From NCBI GenBank assembly GCA_001311805.1, contig BBCA01000060.1, forward strand, positions 1 through 16,684: 16,684 bases of DNA, given 5' to 3'. The DNA comes from Lentibacillus juripiscarius JCM 12147. Its GTDB lineage: Bacteria > Bacillota > Bacilli > Bacillales_D > Amphibacillaceae. The notes beneath the pieces were generated by a model that saw only the letters and a program-made list of their open reading frames with translations, was not told the DNA's origin and made no database searches. Positions within the stretch are counted from its first letter, which is position 1; every line of letters starts with the position of its first letter. The position numbers were made by a program, and so were the translations under genes. Below, piece after piece: positions 7,342 to 16,276 of the stretch.

Positions 7342-7541
7342 TTAATGAGATGGCTGCCGCTGTTTTTGCTCCTGGCGCTGTTCCCGCTCCTGTCTAATCC
7401 GGTCAATGTACACTTTGCCTTCCTGTTCGATATAGTGCTTTTCCAGTTTTTGTTCGGCCCGCATCGCCCTGAAAGCCATATATCCGCTCAAAAAGATGAA
7501 AAGGATCATCATGAAAACCCACCAAGCAGTCCAAGAATCAT
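7342..7541 (-). CDS. yhaL: Sporulation-associated membrane protein YhaL (one frameshift as sequenced)
   Basis: Small membrane protein of the YhaL family, annotated as sporulation protein YhaL. It is broken near its N-terminus by one missing base at 7536-7537. Restoring a T gives MISWTAWWVFMMILFIFLSG and 66 residues in total. One N-terminal membrane helix (about residues 6-24) carries the WWV...SGYMA pattern typical of the family. A charged helical tail, YIEQEGKVYIDRIRQEREQR, follows and ends QPSH. The start at 7541 has AAGGGGG 7 bases upstream. It sits downstream of yhaM on the same strand, as in B. subtilis, but a repeat element separates the two. The match to YhaL is from memory. Confidence 0.82.
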
Positions 7542-7573
7542 ACTTACGCCCCCTTGTCCATAAATCTATTAAA

Positions 7574-7722
7574 GGTTGTTCAAAAAGTCCGGTAAAAATG
7601 ACACATCGAATTTCTTCGTTGGCTTGCTTTTCCGTTGCTCATGTATTACATTGCATACACTCCGCTACTCAAAGCTGCGCCGCCTCGAAATTCTCGGTCC
7701 TTTTTTATCCTCCTTTTTGAAC
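7574..7722. repeat. Short dispersed repeat in the yhaM-yhaL gap
   Basis: GTTCAAAAAG (7578-7587) and CTTTTTGAAC (7713-7722) bound a block rich in GAATTTC-like palindromic pieces. The block has the phrases AAAAAGTCCGGTAAAAATGAC and TTCGTTGGCTTGCTTTTCCG. I recall these as a recurrent intergenic repeat in Bacillus-group genomes. It has no coding content, and starts about 30 bases upstream of yhaL and ends about 50 bases downstream of yhaM. It may act as an RNA hairpin in the transcript between them. Confidence 0.65.
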
Positions 7723-7775
7723 GTGCACTATTAGACATATATGAACAAGCAGGCGGAATAATTCCAATTATTTTT

Positions 7776-8722
7776 CTAGCTTTCTTCAAACGATGGTTTG
7801 TAAAATGACCGGTTATCCAGTGCGAATAATCGATCCGTAAATTCACCCGGATTAACCTTCGCGAGCGCACGGTTCAGCATATGCATCCGTGCATCAGCCA
7901 GATCAATCAAATGGAGCAGTTCTGCCTCCCGTATCAGCGGCGGTTTAGGACTTCCCCATTCTGCCTTGCCGTGATGGGATAGGATTAAATGCTGCAGAAT
8001 CAATACTTCTTCCCCATCAATTTGCAGCTCTTTTGCCATATTTCCAATTTCTTCTACCATCAGTGGAATATGTCCAATCAGTTTTCCCTCCAATGTATAG
8101 GAGGTGGTAACGACACCGGATAATTCCTTCACCTTTCCAAGGTCATGCAAAATACGCCCGCATACAACAAGTCCTTGTTGGTTTCCGGATACAGCGTATG
8201 CATACTCCGCGCCAAATCCAGCATGCTGACAATATGATGGGCCAATCCTGACACATACTCATGGTGATTTTTTGATGCGGCAGGGTATGTCAGCAGTTTT
8301 TCCTGATGTTTTTTAACTAGCGCCCGAACAATCCGCTGCAATGACGGGTTTTCCATTTCAAAAATGGCTTCCGTCAATTTATCTATCAGGACTTCCTTTT
8401 CCACCGGGGCTTTCGCGACAAAATCAGACAAACGGACGCCATCAGCCTCACTGGATAGCCTGATGGAGAAGATTTTCAACTGTGGTTTTCCACGGAACTG
8501 ATTGACCTCTCCGGAAAGCCTGACAATCTGTTCTGCAACAAACACCTCTTCATCCTCTTTTGTGATATCCCATAGTTTCGCTTCGATTTCACCGGTCGCA
8601 TCCCTAAGGATTAATGTCAGAAATGGCTTCCCATTGCTGGCAACCCCTCTGGAAGAAGATTTAACCAAAATAAAATCATCAAATGCATCCCCAATACTGT
8701 AATGACCTATCCCCTTTTTCAA
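7776..8722 (-). CDS. yhaM: 3'-5' exoribonuclease YhaM (one frameshift as sequenced)
   Basis: Metal-dependent 3'-5' exonuclease that trims RNA (and single-stranded DNA in vitro) in the cytoplasm. An N-terminal OB-fold domain (about residues 12-100, with [14 protein letters not shown] and GEIEAKLWD) precedes an HD domain. The metal-site elements are [18 protein letters not shown], then [12 protein letters not shown], then [17 protein letters not shown]. The end is [14 protein letters not shown]. One base is missing at the A run 8149-8152, just before the HD motif. Restoring it gives 315 residues, the family size. The start is TTG at 8722, with GGGGAGG 8 bases upstream. Upstream on the same strand is a GbsR-like gene with its own terminator, so yhaM probably has a separate promoter that I cannot define. 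Confidence 0.94.
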
Positions 8723-8754
8723 TGTACTTCCCTCCCCCTTGAACTACCTCTTAA

Positions 8755-8784
8755 ATAAAAAGGATTGACCCGAAAAATCAATCC
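8755..8784 (-). terminator. Terminator overlapping the stop codon of the second GbsR-type gene
   Basis: GGATTGA and TCAATCC pair around a 9-base loop, followed on the minus strand by TTTTTATTT. The stem includes the TGA stop at 8778-8780. It would separate this gene's transcript from yhaM. Confidence 0.8.
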
Positions 8785-9355
8785 GCAGAATCACTATTCT
8801 CGTCTTCATCATGTCTTGGCAAGTATTCAAATATCTTGCCCGAATCGACAAGCTGGATAAAATCCATCAGCCACTTATAATAGTTCTTTGCATATTCCAG
8901 TCTGTCGATATCACGTTCAATCCTGTCGCAGAGCTCCTGATTATCTGTTTTCCGTGTGAGCTTCCGCAGTTCCCGTATTGTCTCATCAGCCTCTTCAATA
9001 TTTGTCTCTGTATGATGGCGCCAGCGATTGGCAAACATGACGTGAATGACTTATACCAGTCTTCTTCTGACTGATACAGGTCTTTGCGGATACCTCTTCG
9101 GAAAGTTGATTCGACCATTTTCATATCCGATAGGGTGCGGACACCGGTCGACATACTTGTTTTACTCATTTCAAGGGCATTGCGCATATCATCCAGTGTC
9201 ATTGGTTCATCCGAAAAATACAGAACCCCGTATAACCGTCCCACAGAGGAAGTAATACCGTATAAGTTCATATTTTTGGCAATCACCTGGATGAATTTTT
9301 CAATTGTCTCTTCGTGCTTTATCGCTTCAATGGAAGTATTTTCGTCATTTTGCAC
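8778..9355 (-). CDS. gbsR: GbsR-type transcriptional regulator (one frameshift as sequenced)
   Basis: Winged-helix regulator closely resembling B. subtilis GbsR, a choline-responsive repressor of glycine betaine synthesis genes. Diagnostic stretches are LYGITSSVGRLYGVLYFSDE, PMTLDDMRNALEMSKTSMST and RRGIRKDLYQSEEDWYKSF. One base is missing around 9036-9044. Restoring it continues into FANRWRHHTETNIEEADE and a helical C-terminus ending DEDENSDSAD, for 192 residues. I prefer GTG at 9355 over ATG at 9370, because the GGAGGGA just after that ATG is an ideal ribosome site for the GTG. No gbsAB or choline transporter gene adjoins it, so its target is not evident here. It lies between yhaN and yhaM, which is unusual. 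The symbol is by similarity only. Confidence 0.82.
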
Positions 9356-9414
9356 TGGAATTCCCTCCATATGCTTTCTTTCATTTTTATGATCTATGAC
9401 AGCTTTCCGTTTAG

Positions 9415-9431
9415 TTTCACTTTATCTGAAA
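9415..9431. promoter_or_regulatory. Small inverted repeat upstream of the second GbsR-type gene
   Basis: TTTCA-N7-TGAAA lies within the roughly 90-base gap between yhaN and this regulator, next to a repeated TTAGTTT...TTATC pattern. It could be an autoregulatory operator, but the repeat is short and the sequence AT-rich, so the support is weak. Confidence 0.25.
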
Positions 9432-9443
9432 TTAGTTTATCAT

Positions 9444-12401
9444 TTATGACAATGGAATGCGAATAGAACTTTTTGAATCAGCCCGGCTCACATTCGCCGC
9501 AGCGTCCATCACATCCGGCTTGCACGTGAACAGCATCACCTGCTGCTGTTCGGAAACCCCTGCAAGCAATTCGGCAATCCGCTTCGTCCGGACAGGATCA
9601 AAATGGACAAATGCGTCATCAATAATGAATGGTAGCCGATGCTTTTCACTCATCACTTCACTTATACCCAATCTTAGGGAAACGTATAACTGATCAATTG
9701 TTCCTTGCGACAATTCGTTCACATCATACCTGATGCCATTACGGGCTTCAACTTGAAAAGACTGCGTTCCTTCCGGCGGATAAATTTTACCGTATGCCTT
9801 TTCCGTTAGCAAGTGAAAATAATGTGTCGTTTTTTCGATGGCCTGTTCCAAATAGTTGCGGCGATAGTTACGTTTGGTTTCAGCGAGGATTTCTTTGGCT
9901 GATTTTAAAAACTGCCCATTCTTCCGCCAGTCGCTCAAGCTTCTCCTGTTCCGTTGTAAAACGGTGCAGCGTCTCAGAGTACGATTCCGATGATTCCAGT
10001 CCGGATAAAGCTGCATGTATGTCAGCGCGCTCTTGCCGTTTTTGTTCCAGCTCCTGCTCAATCCTGCTGGTACGGTCTGACTCTTTTTCATAGTTCGCTT
10101 CAAGTGTATGTTCTTCCGGAAGCTCCATAGCAGGTAGCCTTTCATAGTCATCTCCTGGCAATATTCTTGCCAGCTGATTGTCCAATTCAGACATCTTGGC
10201 GGCATGATTCTGTTTTTCTTCCAGCTGCTTGCCCTTTGCCAGGAATGCTTCTTCCGTCTCAGTACCGGCCATATCCATAAGATGTGCAATTTCTTCATCA
10301 TAAACCTGCATTTTTGCTGTACTTCCCGCTGCTTGGCTTCCGTATCGGCAATCCATTCATCATACTGGTCTATCCTGGACAGGCCGTTCCAGTATTCCTG
10401 CTGCACGTTCTCCATTTCCTTTACTTTATCCGTGGTCGATTTACCGGCTATATCCCATTTCAATTCATGGAAAAATGATCAATCCGTTCATCAAAGTGCC
10501 GGCTTTTCTGCAGCTGCTGCTCGTATGCCTGTTCCTGCCGTTGTTTATCACGGTGCAATTCAAGCACATGTTTAAGAGGATGGAAAAGTGCCGGCCAGTG
10601 AGCAGAATCCATTTGTTCCAAAAATGGGTACTGCTTCCACTGCTCTTTAATTTGCCTTTGCACTCGGTTCTCCCGCTGTTCCAGCCCAGACTTCTTCTCC
10701 TCCCATTTCAAAAAGGTCATCTCATTTGACCGCAATTTTTCCTGGACGATTGACAGTTCCTGTTTCATCTCATCATTCGCAGCTAGAGTCTTTTCGGCTT
10801 CTTGTTTTTCGTTTTCCGTTATTTCACCAGATGCAGGTTTTTTAGATACAAGCATCCGCTCCATTTCCCGGTGGGATCGTTTCCCTGCTGTCCATTGCCC
10901 GATGGAGGCAGCCAAAATGACGCCGGAGATGCCCAATAAAGTCATTCTGTCTGTAATGAATGCAAGTACACTAAGGATAACAGCCGCAGCAATTCCACCG
11001 GTAAGCCAGGCTGCGGCTTGCTTTTCTTTCTGTTTTTTCAGCTGATCCCAATTCCACGTCTGTTCATCCTGATCGTGAAGCATCTGTTTCTGCCGATGGT
11101 ACTGATGGACCGTTTCCTGCAACTCCTTTTCCCGTTCGGTATCTGCCAGAGATGCCTGCTGTTTATCCTTTTGTACATGTAGGTACTCCTCTTCTTTCAG
11201 CAGCTGCCGGTGTTCTTCCTCCAGCTGTTCTTTCGTTACCATGACCTGATCCATATCACTTTTCAGCTGATTCCACGTCTTTTCCGCGGAAAAAGGCAGC
11301 TGCAGCCACTGCAGATCTTCAGCAGTTATACCGACATTCAACTGTTCCATTTCCGCATGAATTTGCCACTCCAGCTTCTGAATGGTTTCTCCGTACCCGT
11401 TCAAGCTTTTATGCACGTCAAGCCATTGTTGCTTTTGCTCCAAAATTGATTCAAGCTGTTCATAGACAGCATCATCAAAAAGCTATTCCAGATGGCATTC
11501 CGTTTGGACGTATATTCGTTAAGGTTATGGCGCAACACGGATAGTTCACTTCTAAGGGGAAGCAGCTTTTCGTTCAGTTGTTCGAGGCGTTTCATGCCTT
11601 GTTCAGGGAACGAAAACGGGTCAGGATACGTTTGCAGCTGCTGAAGCACGTGCTGATATTCTTTCAGGATGGGCAGCGCCTGGCGTTTTTTCTCGAGCCG
11701 AAATATGGCATCCTTTGACTTAGTCAGTTCATCCTGCAATTGCCCTAGTTCATCGTTCAGTTGTTGAAGCACTTCCTTTTGTTCCGGTAATCCCCTTCCG
11801 TTTCCCGGTATTGCTGTAATGATTGGAACAGCGTATCTACTGATGCAAGCTGCTGGTTGATTTCCGGTTTCTTGCCAAACGGCTTGAACCGTTCCCCCAA
11901 TTGAGCATCCAACCGTTTTTCCAGCGCGTGAATGCTATTGGAACCAGTCATGCCAATTCCCAGCAGCACCTCGCCCAGCTCTTCCTCGCGCATACTGCGG
12001 ATGTCGAGCAGATCAACAGCCGAAAAGGAAAAAATAGATTGATACGTTTCTTTCGTCATTCCTTTTAACCGGTCCTGCAGCCATGTTTCGTCATGTTCCT
12101 GCCCATCCGGTGTATAGCAGACCGCCTTTCCATTCTGCACATCATGCAGGCGTTCAATAACAAACTCACCGGCCTCCGGATCATCAACCGTCAGCCTTCC
12201 ACCCATTTTCCCGCTCATTTTCGGCTTGTATCCCGCCCGTTTTTGGGGGCATTCCAAACAGCATAAATAATAGAAACTGCTGAATAGTTGTCTTGCCTGA
12301 TTCATTGTCTCCATATACACAGATAAACGGTTCATCGGTGAAGTCAATCGTGTGGTCGACCCACTTCCCAAAGCCAAAAATATCCGCTTTTTTATATGCA
12401 C
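9444..12401 (-). CDS. yhaN: SbcC/Rad50-like ATPase YhaN (seven frameshifts as sequenced)
   Basis: Large coiled-coil ATPase, the SbcC-like partner of the nuclease YhaO and probably involved in DNA end processing or repair. The start is GTG at 12401, one base after the yhaO stop, with GGGGGTGA upstream. The N-terminus has Walker A GDNESGKTT near residues 31-39. Long coiled coils follow. The C-terminus has the signature ELSQGTIDQLYVSLRLG and Walker B LPFIIDDAFVHFDP. Frame breaks are at 12388-12393, 11777-11780, 11477-11481, 10471-10475 and 10311-10315 (one base short each), and at 12245-12249 and 9907-9911 (one base extra each). Corrected length is 986 residues, close to B. subtilis YhaN. Two membrane helices near residues 464-503 interrupt the coiled coil, which soluble SbcC lacks. 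Confidence 0.92.
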
Positions 12402-12402
12402 A

Positions 12403-13631
12403 TTAATCACCCCCATGATGCAGCAGCTCATCGATCAGCAGCTGCTTTGCTCTCTCTTTTACTCGCGATTCCTGCTCCGGCGTCATTGCCTGCACATATT
12501 TTTTTGCCTGCCGGTGCCGGTAAAGCTCATCCAGATAAGGCTGGATGGAAGTCTCATCCGCATGCCGAAGCAATTCTCCGGCAAAATGACTGCCTTCTTT
12601 CAGCATTCGGAAGGGATCCTGCTTCGGCCGGGAAAACTCGAATCGGTAAATATACGTCCAGTCATTCCGATGCATCAGCGTTTCATTCACAAGCTGCACG
12701 ATTTCCTCAACCGCCTGTTCCCACTCCCGTAAATGATCCGGAATGCCGGTTAATAACAGGTGAACCAATTCTGGGCCGGTCTGCTCCTTCGTGTCTTCAA
12801 CTTTCTGCAAAATCACCCGCTCGAGCTCATGGGCTTCCTCACAACCGGAAATATCCACAGACAGTTTCCTGAACAGAATCGACTGCAGGGGCAGAAATGT
12901 CAGCTCCGTGCCTTTTTCTGACAACGCCACATGGTAACAGCCTTTTGGTCCCGCTTCCTTGCTGCTTCTGCCCTGTATGTTCCCGGGATAAACAACCGGC
13001 GGATCCTCTTTCAGTATTTCGCGCTGGTGGATGTGCCCAAGTGCCCAATAGTCAAAATCCTTCCCGGTTAAATCCGTTATGTGAAACGGTGCGTACACGT
13101 CATGCTCGGTATTGCTATAGACACTTCCGTGAAGCATGGCAATATGATAAGGAATAGAGTCAGATACCGGATCATACTCCTGTGCTTTTTCTGCTGTGAC
13201 CGAACGCTTTTCATAGCTAAAACCGTAAATAGCAGCCAGCGTTTCCTTATTTTTCGCATACGTGACATGGGCAACCGTCTCACTGGAGAACACAAACACA
13301 TTATCCGGGTATGTAATCGGATGATTGTTTCCGGATAAAAATCATGGTTTCCGTGTGACATGTATACCTTTATGTGGTGGCGGTTCAGTTTTTCGAACGC
13401 ATTCCGGAGCCGGACCTGTGCTTTCAGGCTCTGTTTTTCATTATCAAATAAGTCCCCGGCCATTAGCACAAAATCCACCTGCCGATCAATAGCGGCCGTT
13501 ACTAGCCTGTCCAATGCTTCGAATGTACTGTTTTTCACCTTATGGAAAATAGATTCCGGCATGTGTGACAGCCCTTTAAATGGACTGTCCAGATGCAAAT
13601 CCGCGGCATGGATGAATGATAGTTCTCCCAT
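12403..13631 (-). CDS. yhaO: SbcD/Mre11-like metallophosphoesterase YhaO (one frameshift as sequenced)
   Basis: Calcineurin-like phosphoesterase related to the SbcD/Mre11 nucleases, expected to form a complex with YhaN. The metal-binding motifs appear in order: DLHLD (from Asp11), AGDLFDN (Asp60), GNHD (residues 94-97), LHGSVYSN, and GHIHQ. The C-terminal part is the capping and partner-binding region. One base is missing at 13331-13334, in YPGNNHP; restoring it yields 409 residues, the family size. The start at 13631 has AGGGAGA upstream. It is the first gene of the yhaO-yhaN pair and ends ELLHHGGD one base before the YhaN start, so translation is coupled. The terminator of yhaP stands upstream, so the pair should have its own promoter; TAAAAT near 13672 is only a weak -10 candidate. 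Confidence 0.94.
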
Positions 13632-13726
13632 AGATCTCCCTGCTTCCTGTCGAACGTCTTCTTTCCTTCATTTTACCAAACCTCAGAAACGAATGCACGT
13701 TCGAATTGTGGATAAAAGAGATATTG

Positions 13727-13752
13727 AAAAGGGCCGGCATCACAGCCGACCC
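13727..13752 (-). terminator. Terminator after yhaP
   Basis: GGGTCGGC and GCCGGCCC pair around TGTGAT, followed by TTTTC on the minus strand. It begins 7 bases after the yhaP stop codon and separates the yhaQ-yhaP unit from yhaO-yhaN. Confidence 0.8.
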
Positions 13753-13758
13753 ACTTGG

Positions 13759-15005
13759 TTAATCTTTTTTGGACAGTTCGATTGCTTTTTTGAAATCCTT
13801 CAGGGAAGCAGAGCGGCCATACATTAATACGCCACCTTTGTAAACGCGGGCACCTATCACTGCAAATAAAGCAATGGTTACGGCCAGGATACCGATGGAC
13901 AGTGCAACTTCCCAGACCGGCGTATCCAGCATGCCAACGCGTAAAAACATGAGCATCGGTGAAAAGAATGGAATATAGGAAGCTACCGTAACGAGCGTTG
14001 ATTCCGGCATATTCAGTCCGAACATGGCAATAAAAATGCAATCATAACCAGGAAGGTCATCGGCAAAATCATCTGCTGCACATCTTCCAGTCTGCTGACA
14101 AGCGAGCCCAGCATGCGGCTAGTGTCGCATACAATAAGTAGCCTAATACGAAAAACACGACTGCATAAATGAAAACAGAAGCAGATGTTTCCTGAATGCC
14201 AAAGGATTGAAAAATGCCGCCTGTTAGCTCATCCTGCTTAGCGGTAATCATGAAATAGCCAAACCCTACAATGAGTACAATTTGCGTCAGTCCCAATAAT
14301 GCGATACCGATTATTTTAGCAAACATATGCGTGACCGGTGATGCACTGGATATTAATATCTCCATCACACGAGACGACTTTTCAGTTGCGACATCAGTTG
14401 CAATCATATTTCCATAAATGATAACCGATATATACAGCAAAATAACATGACATATACAATGCCTCTTGCCTGATTTAATTCTTCAGAAGTCTTGGCATCT
14501 TCATCCAATGCAACCTTATCAAATGTGACAGGTTTATATATTTCCGTGATGGTTGCCTGATCAATACCTGCCTGCTCTGTTGCGGCTGCTACTTTCAGCT
14601 GCTGCAATTGCTGTTCAATAACCGTTTGCTGTCCAGCCTCGGCAATGTTATTAGCATAGTAAACTGCTTCCGGCAACTGCTTACTATTTAGCGACAATGT
14701 AACAAGTGCGGTATAATCCTCATCCTGCACTGCCTCTTTCCCATCTTCTTTTGTCCCTTCAAATGCGACCAGATCTAGTTCATCACTTGTACCTTCACGC
14801 TTTTTTCCAGCGGGGTGAATAATTGGCCTGTTTCATCCAAAACAGCAATTTCGTCCGCCTCATCACTGGTAAATGTTTCAGTTATCGTTTGAATATTTAC
14901 GATACCATAGATAAATAGCAGCGAAATAAGTGTACTGATTAAAAATGACTTTGTTTTAAAGCGCGTCATATATGTATGCGCCATAATTGTCCAGAACTTA
15001 TTCAT
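13759..15005 (-). CDS. yhaP: ABC transporter permease YhaP, NatB-like (four frameshifts as sequenced)
   Basis: Membrane component of a NatAB-type ABC exporter; relatives are linked to Na+ efflux or export of toxic compounds, but the substrate is unknown. The start at 15005 gives MNKFWTIMAHTYMTRFKTKS, and its ATG overlaps the yhaQ stop by 8 bases. One N-terminal membrane helix (FLISTLISLLFIYGIV) is followed by a long external domain. Several C-terminal helices then follow, including MLYISVIIYGNMIATDVATE and EKSSRVMEILISSASP, the typical ABC-2 motif region. Single bases are missing at 14801-14806, 14439-14442, 14111-14116 and 14032-14036. Corrected length is 416 residues, matching YhaP. It ends AIELSKKD before a strong terminator. 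Confidence 0.9.
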
Positions 15006-15893
15006 ACGAAGCACCCGCCTTCTCGATAAAGATATCATTCAGTGAAGGTTCTTCCAGCTCAAATTTGCGAACGAATCCTTTTCCATTAAGTTCTGTGAAA
15101 ATTTCTTTGGCAACCGTTTCACTTTCAATTTGGAGCTCACAGCCCTCGGCTACAGTTTTATACCGCAGAACCCCGGCATAACCTTTCAAAAATTCTACCG
15201 AAAATCGGCATGAACAATTAAATTCTTTTTCCCGAATGATCGTTTGATTTCCTTTAGTTCTCCATGCACTACCGGCTTCCCCTTGTGTAAGATACAGAGA
15301 TGTTCACATAATTCTTCTACATGATCCATTCGATGGGAAGAAAACACGATGGATGTTCCTTGGTTTTTTAAGTCGATAACGGCCTCTTTCAGCAATTCCA
15401 CGTTTATCGGATCAAGTCCGGAAAACGGCTCATCCAGTATAAGCAGTTTTGGTTTATGTATAACTGCAGAAATAAATTGAATTTTTTGCTGGTTCCCTTT
15501 CGACAACTCTTCCACTCTTTTGCCATATATTCGGGTACTTTAAAACGTTCGAGCCAGCTTTCTAACTCGGTTACGGCCTCCCTCTTGTCCATCCCCCTCA
15601 ATTTTGCAAGGTAAACCAGTTGTTCCCGGACCTTCTGTTTCGGATACAACCCTCGCTCTTCCGGCAAATACCCAATCAAATGGCTTTTTTATAACTGATT
15701 GGATCATCATTCCATGTAATAGCTCCCCCTGTAATGTCCAGTAATCCGAGAATCATCCGGAATGTCGTTGTTTTACCCGCACCGTTTCCACCTAAAACCC
15801 GAACATCTCTTTTTCAGGGATTTCGATGGAAAGATGATCGACTGCAGTGGTATTTCCAAAACGTTTCGTAACATCTTGCAGCTTAAGTGTCAT
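14998..15893 (-). CDS. yhaQ: ABC transporter ATP-binding protein YhaQ, NatA-like (four frameshifts as sequenced)
   Basis: ATPase partner of YhaP in a two-component exporter. AAGGAGAG at 15902-15909 and ATG at 15893 set the start (MTLKLQDVTKRFGNTTAVDH). Walker A reads GGNGAGKTT, with Gly where Pro is more common. The signature region is ELSKGNQQKIQFI and Walker B is LLILDEPFSGLDP, followed by SSHRMDHVEEL. A C-terminal domain ends LNDIFIEKAGASYE. Single bases are missing at 15794-15797, 15685-15690, 15518-15521 and 15201-15204. Corrected length is 299 residues. It leads the yhaQ-yhaP unit and diverges from yhzD. The stop overlaps the yhaP start, so the two subunits are probably made in equal amounts. 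Confidence 0.92.
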
Positions 15894-15930
15894 TTCACTT
15901 CTCTCCTTTCCATTTTTATGGTACGTTTTA

Positions 15931-15958
15931 ATTGTATAATAGTTTCATTATTTTGTAA
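15931..15958 (-). promoter_or_regulatory. Predicted SigA promoter of yhaQ-yhaP
   Basis: On the minus strand, TTACAA (15953-15958) and TACAAT (15931-15936) are 16 bases apart. A plus-strand TATAAT at 15935-15940 overlaps it and could serve yhzD, though its -35 region is poor. Confidence 0.5.
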
Positions 15959-15979
15959 CCTTCAGGAGGAAAATTCTGT

Positions 15980-16166
15980 ATGAAAACGTATGCGCTAACT
16001 GTTTTTGACAAAACCGGGGAAAAAACTGCTTGATGAATCGTTTGAAGCGTCCAGTAATGATGAAGCCAAAGAAATCGGCCAGGAAAGGCTTGCCGAAAAA
16101 GGGTACAGCGAATACACTCACCGCTGTGTCTCTCCAGAGGCGAAACTCGTCCTATTTCATCGGTAA
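15980..16166 (+). CDS. yhzD: YhzD family protein (one frameshift as sequenced)
   Basis: Small conserved Bacillaceae protein of unknown function. AGGAGGA (15964-15970) precedes the ATG by 9 bases. The N-terminus reads MKTYALTVFDKTGEK. The A run at 16020-16025 appears one base too long. Removing one A continues LLDESFEASSNDEAKEIGQE, then GYSEYTHRCVSPEAKLVLFH and ends R, giving 61 residues, the same as B. subtilis YhzD. The family pattern of a THRC...SP...LxLFHR tail is clear. It diverges from yhaQ. Confidence 0.85.
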
Positions 16167-16194
16167 TAGGTTTACTACTACAATCGAAACCTAT
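16166..16194. repeat. Hairpin at the end of yhzD
   Basis: ATAGGTTT and AAACCTAT pair over 8 bp around a 13-base loop, starting at the last base of the yhzD stop codon. No T-tract follows, so termination is doubtful. The remaining bases to 16276 show nothing else I can support. Confidence 0.4.
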
Positions 16195-16276
16195 AGCAAA
16201 AGGTGGCATTTATTTCTTTAACTGTTTTCTAAAAGATTGTTGTTATTTGCATCATTTAAGGATGAAGCCCTACTTA

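Noticed and set aside
7646..7870. A 74-residue minus-strand frame across the yhaM 3' end and the short repeat
   Set aside because: It is out of frame with YhaM, which has a good family C-terminus here, and half of it lies in repeat sequence.
9457..9693. Plus-strand frames across the yhaN-yhaO region, here and at 12396-12872, as overlapping genes
   Set aside because: They are antisense to clearly recognisable YhaN and YhaO motifs and show no features of their own.
14998..15893. Programmed frameshifting or real pseudogene status for yhaQ and the other broken genes
   Set aside because: Breaks are numerous, spread over unrelated genes, and mostly one-base run-length changes; sequencing error explains them more simply.
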